Positions 53,014-62,381 of a DNA stretch of 64,000 nucleotides are shown one piece after another. Position numbers and translations under genes: made by a program. The notes under the pieces are model-generated. The model did not search any database and had not been told where the DNA came from. It saw only the letters and a list, made by a program, of their open reading frames with translations. This stretch comes from Streptococcus iniae (GTDB lineage Bacteria; Bacillota; Bacilli; Lactobacillales; Streptococcaceae): positions 462,001-526,000 of the forward strand of contig NZ_CP132230.1 in NCBI RefSeq assembly GCF_030732225.1. The letters run 5' to 3'. Position 1 is the first letter of the stretch, and each line of letters starts with the position of its first letter.

Positions 53014-54543
53014 TTAGCCTTTTTTAGGCGATAGCTTTTTGAATTGTAATTTATCAGTCAAATAGTTTTGGTAATGCTTCTCTTTGAATTGATTGATTAA
53101 CCCTTGTAATTGTTGAGTTTTTTCTTGGATATTATTGTATGAGAACTCCATAATTGGAGTATCTGCTGCCAATTCTTCTCGGATAAAAGGGATTAATCTG
53201 TTGTTGGTAATAATCAGGTCTGCTTTTGCATTTTTGATGTCATAGATATCATCTCCAAGCAGGTGATAAGAGGTAAAATGAACAGCATTTTGTGAAAAAT
53301 GGTCTGGCAGATACTGACTAAGGAGTCTTGAGCTAATAAGATCTGTCCAAAGAAGTATCACTTCAAGTTTAGGCTGGGAAGCCTTCAAAAAGAGTTCCAA
53401 ATAGTTACAAAAAAGGTAAAGATGGTGATAGTTAATAAAGGTGTCTGTCGAAATTTGACGGCGCCATTTTTTTGTAATCTTAAGAACCCGTTTTAGTAAT
53501 TGTTGATTGCCATTGTAATAACCATCTAAAAAGTCGTTTTTCTCAGGAATAAAGAACTGCATCTGGCAAATAAAGTGACGAGAAAAAGAGATAAGAATCT
53601 TCGTTAAATCTCGCAAATTAGCATCTGGAATATCAAAGGTATCTTTTATAGGAAGTAAGAGGCGTTGAAAGTTATCATTTTGTTCAAAAATAGAGCAACA
53701 TAAGTCGGTGTCTTGTTCTGTCCATTCCTGACTTGCAAATGTATTTTTGCTTGTGATGTAAACTAGAAAAAAATAATCCAACTCATTAGCATCATAGCTT
53801 TGACCAGTCAAGGGGCTAAGAATATCAGTCAAACTATGCTTTAACTTATCATAGACAAAAAGCGCCTTTAATTGCTGAAAAATGGGTGATTTTGGAAGGG
53901 ATAGCTTATAATCATGACGTTTCCAAGCAAGTGACAATAAAATATCGTAGAACAAGAAGGAGTCCACCAAAAGGTGAGAAAATTCAAGATGAGAAGCCGT
54001 TTCTTGAACATAAGCTTTAATAAGTGTGAGGTCATCGTCTGTCAGTGGATAGATGTCCAACCCGTATTTTGACTGTAGAAATGCAATCAAATACCTTATT
54101 CGATGCTCGTCACCGACAATACTATTTTTGACTAAGTCAAGCCCAACTTTTTTGATGTAGGGGCTAATAGCTTCGCGCAGCCGATAAGCAGAAGCGTTGG
54201 AAATAAAGGTTTTTTCCGCAAAGTAGGTTAAGGGTTTTTGAGCTTGCGCGTTCAGAATAAGAAATTTCAATAATTGTAGGATTTTAGACTCAGCATAGAG
54301 GTCGTGCAGGTAATTATCTTTCAATGCCTGTGGGTATTGGCAGGAAATGACTTGTTGTTTGATGCTGATGGTTAGTTGATCTGAAAAACAATGGTTGAGA
54401 TCTTCAATGTACTGTTTTATGGTTGCGGGGGTTAGTTTGGTTTTATCAACCAATTCCGTCATTGATACAGTTGTTTTATCAAATAGTAGAGATAAGAGTT
54501 GTTTTTTATCCGTGATGGATCGTTCAATATAATGATCGAGCAA
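53014..54543 (-). CDS. Mga/RofA-like (RALP) stand-alone virulence regulator
   Basis: A 509-residue protein with two N-terminal helix-turn-helix domains (about 20-60, VSMTELVDKTKLTPATIKQY; about 100-140, KTFISNASAYRLREAI), a central PRD-like region and a C-terminal EIIB-like part, the layout of Mga and RofA-like proteins. These regulators sense sugar phosphotransfer state and activate neighbouring adhesin genes in streptococci. It is divergent from the GbpC-domain surface protein, which is its obvious target. Confidence 0.88.
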   Translation of the reverse strand: MLDHYIERSITDKKQLLSLLFDKTTVSMTELVDKTKLTPATIKQYIEDLNHCFSDQLTISIKQQVISCQYPQALKDNYLHDLYAESKILQLLKFLILNAQAQKPLTYFAEKTFISNASAYRLREAISPYIKKVGLDLVKNSIVGDEHRIRYLIAFLQSKYGLDIYPLTDDDLTLIKAYVQETASHLEFSHLLVDSFLFYDILLSLAWKRHDYKLSLPKSPIFQQLKALFVYDKLKHSLTDILSPLTGQSYDANELDYFFLVYITSKNTFASQEWTEQDTDLCCSIFEQNDNFQRLLLPIKDTFDIPDANLRDLTKILISFSRHFICQMQFFIPEKNDFLDGYYNGNQQLLKRVLKITKKWRRQISTDTFINYHHLYLFCNYLELFLKASQPKLEVILLWTDLISSRLLSQYLPDHFSQNAVHFTSYHLLGDDIYDIKNAKADLIITNNRLIPFIREELAADTPIMEFSYNNIQEKTQQLQGLINQFKEKHYQNYLTDKLQFKKLSPKKG

Positions 54544-54604
54544 GAAAAACCTCCTGAAATAATACGAGTTGAATGTAACCCATTATAGCTAATTAAAAAA
54601 GAGA

Positions 54605-54642
54605 AATCAACTTTTAACAATCAACTTAAAACGTTGATTTTC
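54605..54642. promoter_or_regulatory. AATCAAC repeats in the regulator-surface protein intergenic region
   Basis: AATCAAC occurs at 54605-54611 and 54619-54625, and inverted as GTTGATT at 54633-54639, evenly 14 bp apart (start to start). Regular spacing on one helix face suggests a binding site for the RofA-like regulator. Confidence 0.5.
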
Positions 54643-54837
54643 ATAGGGTTTTCAGAAATTCATGAAAGTGGTTTTCTCAACTGCTTACGATAAGCTCTTG
54701 TTTTTTGAGAAAAAAATGAAGGTTTTTGCCTAGTAATAGCTCATAAAAGTTGGTATGATTTTAGAAATTAAACCTGGGATTACCAATGGGGTGGTAGTGT
54801 CAAGGGGTTTTTAGTAACAGAGATAATGGAGAGAGCA

Positions 54838-57800
54838 ATGACAATTCAAAACACTCAAGAAAGCAAGGCATTTTTTTCATTTCGAAAATCAAAAAAAGCA
54901 TTAGTATCCGTTGGTATAGCTTCCTTATTTTTAGGGCTTGGAATGACCAGTGTTTCAGCTCAAGAAGTGACTGAAAATCAAGAAGCACTTGCTCAATTAG
55001 AGACAAATGCAGTAACCACACCTGATTTTGACAGCCAACTGAAAACGTTTGAAGAACAAGGCTTTGAGATTGAAAAAACAGTGCTTGAGGTTTCTTATGA
55101 AAAAGGGCAATTGCAAGCTATACAAGCGAACTATCAAGACGATTATAGCTTACAACTGGCAAGGCTAAAACAAGAAGTTGCTGCTTATCAAGAGCAAGTT
55201 GCTCACAATAAAGCCATCGAAGAAGCTAACCAAAAAGCAGAAAGTGCCTATCAAGCAAAAATCAAAGCCAATCAAGAAGCCAAAGTATGGAATCAGCAAC
55301 AAGAAGAAACCTATAAAAAAAGTCTTGCAAGCTATGAAGCGTCAGTGAAAGATTTAGGTAATCTTTACCAATTCAGTCAAGAAGATAAGAAGAATCCTCA
55401 GAATAATAGCTCAGAAAGTTTACAACTTTATGGACAAGTTGATGAGTCTCAAAAAAATAACATCACATACTATCAAAATGTTAAAATAAAGGCTGATTTG
55501 GCTGCATTAGAAGCTCATTCTTTAAAAGATGCCTTAACCTGGACAGCAAACACAAGATTTGAAAAAGTTTCTGGAGATTATAAGGTTGAGACGGGTAACG
55601 ACCTAAAAAATGAAACTGATCGTGTTCATCACTTAAACAAACTAAGTGGTTATAAAGTAGGAGACAGTTTCAAGTTGACTAACGTTGGCACCATTGAGAC
55701 AGGTCAATCTCTCCACCTTCAGGTAACTATTAAAAGTATCGGAGAAGGCTATGGGACTAAGACTGAAACAGGTGCCTTTACGATTCCACAAGCCCTTTAT
55801 GTTGGTAAAATCAAAGATGCTAATGGTGCTGATTCTTTTGAATTTATTTACCGTAATCATAGGCATTTAGGTTTTGAATTCGCCTTTATTAATGATAAAA
55901 ATGAACCAATCCGTCTTTTCACCTCACAAATTCTAGGGGACATTGACTGGGGGCAAGAAGTTTCCATTGATTTTGGTGCTAAAGGGCAAAGCCTATACAC
56001 CATCCCAGACGGTGCTAAAGTGACTTACAAAGATGGTAAATTCACGTCAGAAGAAAGTTTAGCCGTTGAAAACTTTGATAAAACGCCAGAAGGAACACTC
56101 CTAATGCTTGGTGTTGGTGAAGTGATGAACTACACGCATTATACGGAGCCAAGTTATTATCAAAATGCTGATAAGAGTGAGATGAATGCTCAAACCTTTG
56201 AAGATGAAAAACTCGGTTTAATGAATGGATCAAGTGCATTATCTGAAGGTAAAAAACGTGTGGCTGGTATTCTCTTTTCACTTTTTGGCAAATCCATTAC
56301 CTTAAAAGAGACAATTAAACCTAAACAAGCACAGTTAAAAACCATTGAAGAAGCTGTGACACCAATAGCAGTTCCCATTCCAAAAGTTGAAAAGCCTCGC
56401 TTGAAAGCAAAGCTTTATCAGTTTACTGAACAAGCTGCAAAAGAAGTTATTGAGGTTAGTTATGGTTTTGGGACAGTGATTGATAGTGATGAGGCCTGTT
56501 CAGAAGAAATCAGAGGTCAGTTACTTGGTTTGACTGAAGTGGAAGATAATTACGGTCCACTCATTGAAGAAGACTATGAATCTCCTTTAGAGGGAATGTC
56601 AGGTCAGACAGCTTCTCTAAGTGTCGAAGAAAATTATGGTCCAATAATCGAAGAAGATTATCAGTCACCTTTAGAAGGAATGTCGGGATACTCTTTTGAT
56701 CTTTTTGAAGAAGAAGACAGCAAACCTTTAGCTACTCTTATTGGGGCTAATAGTATGAGTGATAGCATCGAAGATAGTCAAGAAGTACCAGAATATAAAG
56801 TCTCTGTTAGCGAAGAATGGCTTGACACAAGTATTGAGGAAGAAGACCCTATCGTAGAACTGCCTTCATTTAGAGTAAGACGTGGTTTAGAAAGTGAAGA
56901 AACTCTAGAATCTTCTGACGAGATGTCATTTGAAACAGAATTAGATGCAGAAGAAGTGTCAAGTCAGGAATTATCTAACCAGCTTTTAAGAGCAAATGAA
57001 ATTGAAACTGAAGAAGAAGTGACAGCACCAATTGATCCTCTTATTCTTCAAGACCTAAATTTCTCTACGGAGTCTGTAGCCGAACTATCCTTAATTGAAG
57101 AAGAGACCGTAAACCATTCTGAATGGCTTACAGAACTAGTATTTCCTACAGTCTTAGAAATAGAAGCCGTTGAAGAACTATCTGTCCAAGTAGAAAGCAA
57201 AGTCATCTTGGATTTAGTTGAGACTGCAAAAACAGATGATGCATTACAAGCAGCAACAGAGCCTTCTATTGGAGCAATTGTAATTGAGGAAGTCCTTGAT
57301 ATCAATCAAAGTAATGACGACAGTGAGCCTGCTTTAGCTGACCTAGCAGTTGACAATGAAGAAAAGAAATCACTAGAAAGTGAAGAGGCAGTTGCCACTG
57401 ACATTGACCTTGTTGAGGAAGTTCTTTTGCCAGTTCTTGATTATCAACAAGCTAATACAGTTCTGAATGATTCTTTCAAAGAGAAGGTCGTGTTAGAAGA
57501 AGTCAGCAAGACAATCATCGAAACAACAACAAGGTCTTCTAATGAATCGTCGGTGGTTTCAGGTGCTATCAACTATACAACTGAAGAAAATGAAGATGTC
57601 ATCATTCAGGAAATGGCTGTTTTGCCACTAGCTGTTATACCTCAAGATGTGCACTTTTTAGATGAGGAAAATGTCCCTCATAACCTACCAATGACTTTAG
57701 ACATGAGTGGTCATGACCTTCAAGGTGAAGAACTTGAAGCGATAGTTATGAATGGTCTTATTGACGAAAAAGCAGCTACTATTGCTAAAGATGAGGTAAA

Positions 57801-58059
57801 AGTATTACCGATTGAGCAAGCATCAAGTGACGAGAGTTCTAAGCAGGTATTAACTGATCAGGCGAGCTCAAGAACAGCTGAAAGTTCTAAGACCCCTTCA
57901 GGATTTATTCTAACACCAGTTACAAGTGTTAAAGAAAAAACAATGCAAGAGGCTTTGCCTCATACGGCTGATCAAGATGCTAAAAAACCGATGCTTTTTG
58001 CTATGGTGATGATTTTAGCAGGGCTATCTCTCCTAAAGAAAAAATCAGAAACAAAATAA
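54838..58059 (+). CDS. Wall-anchored surface protein with GbpC domain and acidic repeats
   Basis: About 1073 residues. ATG at 54838 has GGAGAGAG in front; an ATG 12 bp earlier has no SD. The YSIRK-related signal peptide contains FFSFRKSKKALVSVGIASL. Residues ~70-190 are Gln/Glu/Lys/Ala-rich coiled coil. Residues ~200-500 match the glucan-binding protein C/antigen I/II V-like (GbpC) domain. Two near-identical 21-residue repeats follow (569-589 and 597-617; ENYGPIIEEDYQSPLEGMSG), then a very acidic 400-residue stalk. The sorting signal is LPHTA (1040-1044), a hydrophobic helix and KKKSETK. Probably an adhesin; ligand unknown. Confidence 0.87.
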   Translation: MTIQNTQESKAFFSFRKSKKALVSVGIASLFLGLGMTSVSAQEVTENQEALAQLETNAVTTPDFDSQLKTFEEQGFEIEKTVLEVSYEKGQLQAIQANYQDDYSLQLARLKQEVAAYQEQVAHNKAIEEANQKAESAYQAKIKANQEAKVWNQQQEETYKKSLASYEASVKDLGNLYQFSQEDKKNPQNNSSESLQLYGQVDESQKNNITYYQNVKIKADLAALEAHSLKDALTWTANTRFEKVSGDYKVETGNDLKNETDRVHHLNKLSGYKVGDSFKLTNVGTIETGQSLHLQVTIKSIGEGYGTKTETGAFTIPQALYVGKIKDANGADSFEFIYRNHRHLGFEFAFINDKNEPIRLFTSQILGDIDWGQEVSIDFGAKGQSLYTIPDGAKVTYKDGKFTSEESLAVENFDKTPEGTLLMLGVGEVMNYTHYTEPSYYQNADKSEMNAQTFEDEKLGLMNGSSALSEGKKRVAGILFSLFGKSITLKETIKPKQAQLKTIEEAVTPIAVPIPKVEKPRLKAKLYQFTEQAAKEVIEVSYGFGTVIDSDEACSEEIRGQLLGLTEVEDNYGPLIEEDYESPLEGMSGQTASLSVEENYGPIIEEDYQSPLEGMSGYSFDLFEEEDSKPLATLIGANSMSDSIEDSQEVPEYKVSVSEEWLDTSIEEEDPIVELPSFRVRRGLESEETLESSDEMSFETELDAEEVSSQELSNQLLRANEIETEEEVTAPIDPLILQDLNFSTESVAELSLIEEETVNHSEWLTELVFPTVLEIEAVEELSVQVESKVILDLVETAKTDDALQAATEPSIGAIVIEEVLDINQSNDDSEPALADLAVDNEEKKSLESEEAVATDIDLVEEVLLPVLDYQQANTVLNDSFKEKVVLEEVSKTIIETTTRSSNESSVVSGAINYTTEENEDVIIQEMAVLPLAVIPQDVHFLDEENVPHNLPMTLDMSGHDLQGEELEAIVMNGLIDEKAATIAKDEVKVLPIEQASSDESSKQVLTDQASSRTAESSKTPSGFILTPVTSVKEKTMQEALPHTADQDAKKPMLFAMVMILAGLSLLKKKSETK
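56542..56688 (+). repeat. Two 63-bp coding repeats (EDYxSPLEGMSG)
   Basis: Codons at 56542-56604 and 56626-56688 encode 21-residue units differing at only three positions, spaced 21 bp. The acidic IEEDY core plus LEGMSG resembles fibronectin-binding repeats of streptococcal adhesins (inference). Confidence 0.75.
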
Positions 58060-58064
58060 AAACG

Positions 58065-58099
58065 AAGCAGTCATCAATCAAGTGGTGATTGCTTTTTTT
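58065..58099 (+). terminator. Terminator after the surface protein gene
   Basis: AAGCAGTCATC and GGTGATTGCTT pair fully in RNA (two G-U), 8-base loop, then TTTTTTT. Confidence 0.8.
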
Positions 58100-58207
58100 G
58101 AGGGAAAGGGTTGAGAAGCTACAAGAAATTCTAGTAATCTTATCTAAATAAGATATAATAGTAAGTCAAGAGAAACATCCTTATGTAAGATTAGAAAGAG
58201 GGTTCAT

Positions 58208-59095
58208 ATGTCAGAACGTTTATCAGGTCATACTTTATTAATTGCACTTATTGCAACACCTATTCGCCATAGTTTGTCCCCTAAGATGCACAATGAGGCA
58301 TTTGCTAAATTAGGCTTGGATTATGCCTATCTTGCTTTTGAAGTAGGTAATGAGCAATTAGCTGACGCTGTTCAAGGGATTCGTGCTCTAGGAATCAGAG
58401 GATCTAATGTGTCAATGCCAAATAAGCAGACTATTATTCCCTTATTGGACGAGATTTCCCCTGCTGCAGAAATGGTAGGAGCAGTTAATACTGTTGTCAA
58501 TAAGGACGGTAAGGGGCATTTAGTGGGTCACATCACTGACGGAATAGGGGCTGTTAGAGCTTTAGAAGCCGAAGGTGTTAGGGTGAAAGAAGAGGTGATT
58601 ACCATTGCAGGTGCTGGTGGAGCAGGAATGGCTATCGCTGTTCAAGTAGCACTAGAGGAAGCTAAAGAGATCCGTATCTTTAATCAAAAAGATGCCTTTT
58701 TTGATAAGGCTAAGCAGACCATTGCGAAAATAAATCAGGAAACACAATGTTTAGCGACAATCCACGATTTAGACGACCAAACTGCCTTTAAACAATCTAT
58801 TGCAGAGTCCAGTATTTACATTGATGCTACTGGCGTTGGTATGAAACCATTAGAGGACCAAAGTTTAATTACAGATCCAGATGTCATCAGAGAGGATTTG
58901 GTTGTTTTTGATGTCGTATATAGCCCTGCCCAGACAAGATTGCTCAAGTTTGCTAAGGAGCATGGTGCTAAAAAAGCAATCAATGGTCTTGGAATGATGC
59001 TTTATCAAGGTGCAGAAGCTTTTAAACTCTTTACGGGAGAAGAAATGCCTGTCGATGCTATCAAAGAACTCTTGTTTGACGATCAAAACGGATGA
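58208..59095 (+). CDS. aroE: Shikimate 5-dehydrogenase
   Basis: A 295-residue AroE: N-terminal substrate domain with [13 protein letters not shown] (Ser-x-Ser) and [15 protein letters not shown] (catalytic Lys), then the NAD(P) fold with [12 protein letters not shown] and C-terminal [14 protein letters not shown]. It reduces dehydroshikimate to shikimate in aromatic synthesis. This length and sequence resemble the quinate/shikimate-type AroE of S. pyogenes. A TATAAT -10 is at 58154-58159. No other aro gene is adjacent. Confidence 0.94.
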   Translation: MSERLSGHTLLIALIATPIRHSLSPKMHNEAFAKLGLDYAYLAFEVGNEQLADAVQGIRALGIRGSNVSMPNKQTIIPLLDEISPAAEMVGAVNTVVNKDGKGHLVGHITDGIGAVRALEAEGVRVKEEVITIAGAGGAGMAIAVQVALEEAKEIRIFNQKDAFFDKAKQTIAKINQETQCLATIHDLDDQTAFKQSIAESSIYIDATGVGMKPLEDQSLITDPDVIREDLVVFDVVYSPAQTRLLKFAKEHGAKKAINGLGMMLYQGAEAFKLFTGEEMPVDAIKELLFDDQNG

Positions 59096-59193
59096 TTAGG
59101 GGTCATCTTCTAACAGCATTACCTAGTCAAAAAACAATTATTTTGGTATCCTAGTAAAATAATGTTTTAGGAAATAACAAATTAAGGATACCT

Positions 59194-59805
59194 ATGTTTA
59201 CAGAGTTTATTAACAGCATTTTGACCCAGTATGGTCTTTATGCCTTTGCTATTATTTTTGCCATTATTTTTATTGAAACAGGTCTTGTCTTCTTTCCCTT
59301 CTTACCTGGAGACTCCCTACTTTTTATGACAGGGGCCTCTCTTGCTACAAGTGGCTACCAACCCATTCCTTTTATTGTCTTATTGGCTAGCGTAGCTATA
59401 TTAGGGGATTACGTCAATTATAGTCTTGGTCGACAATACGGCTTGTCTCTAAGAAAGGTGCCCTTTTTTGGCAAGTTCATCAAGGACAGTCATATCAAGG
59501 AAACAGAAGCATTCTTTGGAAAATATGGCAAGATTGCCATCTCACTGGGACGTTTTGTTCCAATTGTAAGAACCTTTATTCCTTTTATTTCTGGAATTGG
59601 TAAGATGGATAAAAAGCAATTCTTATTATATAACTGCATTGGTGGTATAACTTGGATTATTATTGGCATTTTATCAGGCTTCTTTTTTGGAAGCATACCA
59701 TTTGTGCAGCAGCATTTTGAAGCTATCATGCTTGCCATTATCCTTATCTCAGTCTTTCCCATGCTACTGGTATTTGCCAAAAGAAAATTAACAAAAAATA
59801 ACTAA
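59194..59805 (+). CDS. DedA-family membrane protein
   Basis: A 203-residue protein with four to five membrane helices and DedA signatures: FPFLPGDSLLFMTGASLA, LGDYVNYSLGRQYG and GRFVPIVRTFIPFISGIGKM, the Arg-containing motif conserved in the family. DedA proteins act in undecaprenyl-phosphate or phospholipid flipping and membrane homeostasis. Its stop codon lies at the first bases of the following palindromic element. Confidence 0.9.
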   Translation: MFTEFINSILTQYGLYAFAIIFAIIFIETGLVFFPFLPGDSLLFMTGASLATSGYQPIPFIVLLASVAILGDYVNYSLGRQYGLSLRKVPFFGKFIKDSHIKETEAFFGKYGKIAISLGRFVPIVRTFIPFISGIGKMDKKQFLLYNCIGGITWIIIGILSGFFFGSIPFVQQHFEAIMLAIILISVFPMLLVFAKRKLTKNN

Positions 59806-59944
59806 AAAAGGGGCTGGGCAAAAAGCCTAATATAAACAAAACCGCATGAAATCTTTCGTTTACAAACGTTGATTTCATGCGGTTTCTTATTTCGGAAATT
59901 TGAAAAAATCAATGAGATTTCGACTTTTTGCCCAGCCCCTTTTT
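59805..59944. mobile_element. 140-bp MITE-like palindromic element with IS1182-type ends
   Basis: Perfect 21-bp inverted repeats at 59805-59825 and 59924-59944 contain GGCTGGGCAAAAAG, the same 14-bp core as the ends of the IS1182-like element at 24489-26283. A second perfect 15-bp stem, starting AAACCGCATGAAATC (59839-59853 with 59871-59885), lies inside. No coding capacity. It probably moves in trans by the IS1182 transposase and doubles as bidirectional terminator for dedA and the ABC permease gene. Confidence 0.8.
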
Positions 59945-59950
59945 CTACTG

Positions 59951-61168
59951 TTAATTGTGTGTCAGTCCTTTTTTCAATCCTTTTAGGAAGCCGATATCGT
60001 CGGTTTGTAGAATTAGGCCAGAATAGGATTTGCCAATGAAGCCTATAAGGGCAAGTGTTGTGAAAGCTAAGACTAATAGTGAGATAATACTTTCGGTTAG
60101 ACCAGAAAAACCATTGATTAAACGGATTGGCATAAAGAAACTAGAGAAAAATGGCAGGTAAGATCCAATTTTAAGCAAGAGACTGTCACTTCCTGTTTGT
60201 CCCAGAATAAAAGCCCCCATAAAAGCAGCCACTACTAAAAAAATAGCAGGTTGTGCCGCTTGATTGGCCTGTTCAGGTCGAACCACTAAAGAACCACACA
60301 GTGCAGCCAAGACCACAAAAAGGAGGATTCCTAAGACTGCAAAGACAATCATGCTCCAATCCAAATGTTTGAAAACACTACTTAAGAGTGGTTTTATGGG
60401 TTTTATCATGTCTTTAGTAATTGTAGAACGACTAGCCCATTGGTAACATAAGAAGCCGCCAATAACATAAATGGAAACATGAGTGACAATAACCGATAAA
60501 ATACCTAGGATTCTACCAAAAAAGTATTGATCAGCAGGAATACTAGAAAAGATGACTTCCATGATTTTGGTGCCCTTCTCACTGGCAATTTCTTGAGCTG
60601 TTTGTGCGGAGTAAATAATCAAAATCATATACATGATAAAAGTAATAGCAAAGAAGGAAAGGTTTTTACCAATCTTATCATAATTTTGGTGCTTGCTGGT
60701 TTTAAGATTAATTTTTGCTTGTGTAAAAAGGAGTTGCAATTGCTCAGGACTAATATTAGTAGAAGCGAGGTTAAGCTCTTGTTGTAAATGATTTAGAGCT
60801 TGGGTCATCAGAGCTTTGCTTCCAACGGATGGTTCAACTTTACTATAGTAGTTAGCCGTTACTTGCTTATTCTGAGTTGTGACGGTTACATAAGCTAAAA
60901 TCTTATCAGCTTTTAAATCTTTTTTTGCCTTAGCAGGGTCATGATAAGCAAAGCTTGCTTCATCAATAGCTTTAAAGGCAGGTTTCATACTAGCATCTGG
61001 CAGAATAATGGCTATTTGATTTGATTTTTCTGTCGTGCTTCCACTGATAAAGCCAATTCCAAAAGTGAAGGCTAAAAAAATGAAGGGGGAGATGACCATT
61101 AACAAAAATGACCATGATTTGACCTGTCTAAGGAAAGTTTCCTTGGTTACAATTAAAATTTCTTTCAT
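59951..61168 (-). CDS. ABC-2 type exporter permease (NatB/YhaP-like)
   Basis: A 405-residue membrane protein: one N-terminal helix, a large extracytoplasmic domain (about 45-165), then a cluster of five to six helices (about 175-395), the NatB/YhaP architecture. Starts 4 bp inside the ATPase gene's end, so coupled. Exports sodium, drugs or other cell-toxic compounds in relatives; substrate here unknown. Confidence 0.87.
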   Translation of the reverse strand: MKEILIVTKETFLRQVKSWSFLLMVISPFIFLAFTFGIGFISGSTTEKSNQIAIILPDASMKPAFKAIDEASFAYHDPAKAKKDLKADKILAYVTVTTQNKQVTANYYSKVEPSVGSKALMTQALNHLQQELNLASTNISPEQLQLLFTQAKINLKTSKHQNYDKIGKNLSFFAITFIMYMILIIYSAQTAQEIASEKGTKIMEVIFSSIPADQYFFGRILGILSVIVTHVSIYVIGGFLCYQWASRSTITKDMIKPIKPLLSSVFKHLDWSMIVFAVLGILLFVVLAALCGSLVVRPEQANQAAQPAIFLVVAAFMGAFILGQTGSDSLLLKIGSYLPFFSSFFMPIRLINGFSGLTESIISLLVLAFTTLALIGFIGKSYSGLILQTDDIGFLKGLKKGLTHN

Positions 61169-62058
61169 GATTCTACTCCTGATGTCATTTTGAAAATTTC
61201 GTCAATTGATGGTGCTTGTTGATCAAAGGTTGACAAGTAGCTACCGCCACTAACCAGTGCAAAGAGCTCAGGACCGGCATTTTCATCATCGAGAATTAGT
61301 TTCCAAGTGCCTTTGTTGGTTTGTGAAAAGGAAGTGACATGTGGTAGTTGCTTTAGGTGTTCTTCTGTCAAATCGGAGGATAAAAAGAGACGGGTCTTAC
61401 CAAAGGAATTTCTGATTTCAGAAATACTACCATTAAGAACAAGATGACCATCTTTAATCATTAGGAGTTGGTCACAAAGCTCCTCGACATTTGTCATAAC
61501 ATGGTCTGAGAAAATAATAGTGGCACCGCGTTCTTTTTCAGATAGAATCACTTTTTTGAGAATGGCTGTGTTAACAGGGTCAAGTCCAGAAAATGGTTCA
61601 TCTAGGATAATCAAACTAGGTTTATGAATTAAGGTGATAATCAATTGAATTTTTTGTTGATTACCTTTAGACAGACTTTTGATTTTATCTGTCATTTTTC
61701 CTTTAACCTCTAATTTTTCCATCCAAAGTGGCAATTCCTTTTTGACATCCTTATCAGGCATGCCTTTGAGACTTGCCAGATAACGAACTTGTTCATAGAC
61801 AGTTAGTTTAGGCATCAAACTGCGCTCCTCTGGTAGATAACCAATTTGAGGATAGGTTTTTTGAGTAATGGGCTGACCAGCTAGGGAAATATCCCCTTGG
61901 TAGGAGACAAAATTAAGCAGTGAATGGAAAAAAGTCGTTTTACCAGCGCCGTTTTTTCCAACAAAGCCGCAAATAGAAGCAGACGGTATCGTAAAAGAGA
62001 TGTCCTTTAAAACTTTTGTTTTACCATAACTTTTAGTGAGGTGATCAATAGTAAGCAT
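61165..62058 (-). CDS. ABC transporter ATPase (NatA/YhaQ-like)
   Basis: A 297-residue ATPase: Walker A GKNGAGKTTF (about 34-42), signature SKGNQQKIQLI, Walker B LIILDEPFSGLDPV, switch His in FSDHVMTNVE, then the extended C-terminal domain (DUF4162-like) of this subfamily. Partner of the overlapping permease. Confidence 0.9.
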   Translation of the reverse strand: MLTIDHLTKSYGKTKVLKDISFTIPSASICGFVGKNGAGKTTFFHSLLNFVSYQGDISLAGQPITQKTYPQIGYLPEERSLMPKLTVYEQVRYLASLKGMPDKDVKKELPLWMEKLEVKGKMTDKIKSLSKGNQQKIQLIITLIHKPSLIILDEPFSGLDPVNTAILKKVILSEKERGATIIFSDHVMTNVEELCDQLLMIKDGHLVLNGSISEIRNSFGKTRLFLSSDLTEEHLKQLPHVTSFSQTNKGTWKLILDDENAGPELFALVSGGSYLSTFDQQAPSIDEIFKMTSGVES

Positions 62059-62191
62059 CGCAGTTCTCCCTTGTTTATTTTGTAAAGTTATCTTTACATT
62101 TAAAGTATAATAAACTTGACATTAAAAGTCAATAAAAACTGTAAAGGCTATCATATTGTTTTTCAAAAAGGGACTAACATCTAGTGTAAAA

Positions 62192-62222
62192 CAAAAACAA
62201 ACCCTTATAAAATAAGAGTTTG
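62192..62222 (-). terminator. Terminator after tRNA-Thr
   Basis: On the minus strand CAAACTCTTA pairs with TAAGGGTTTG (one G-U), 5-base loop, followed by TTTTTG. Confidence 0.75.
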
Positions 62223-62237
62223 CATTCATAAATTATT

Positions 62238-62308
62238 TGCCACCACCGAGAATCGAACTCGGAACGAAGCATTACCATTGCTTTATTATACCATTTAACT
62301 ATAGCGGC
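62238..62308 (-). tRNA. tRNA-Thr (anticodon GGT)
   Basis: 71 nt folding as a full cloverleaf: acceptor GCCGCTA/TGGTGGC (two G-U), D arm GTTA/TAAT, anticodon stem AAGCA/TGCTT with loop ATGGTAA (anticodon GGT), T arm CCGAG/CTCGG with TTCGATT loop, discriminator A. CCA is not encoded. G1-C72 and C2-G71 agree with threonine identity. No prophage or ICE is attached to it. Confidence 0.93.
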
Positions 62309-62381
62309 TACCTTTCTATAATACTATAAGTTACTTGGTGGCGCAAGCCTTTTTTATGGAATTTTTGCCTTCGTTAACGAC

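Noticed and set aside
54838..58059. Serine-rich-repeat adhesin for the accessory Sec system
   Set aside because: It has a GbpC domain and a Glu/Asp-rich stalk, not long Ser-x-Ser repeats, and no accessory Sec type 90-residue signal peptide.
62238..62308. tRNA-Thr as attachment site of an integrated element
   Set aside because: No integrase and no repeat of the tRNA 3' end are visible nearby.
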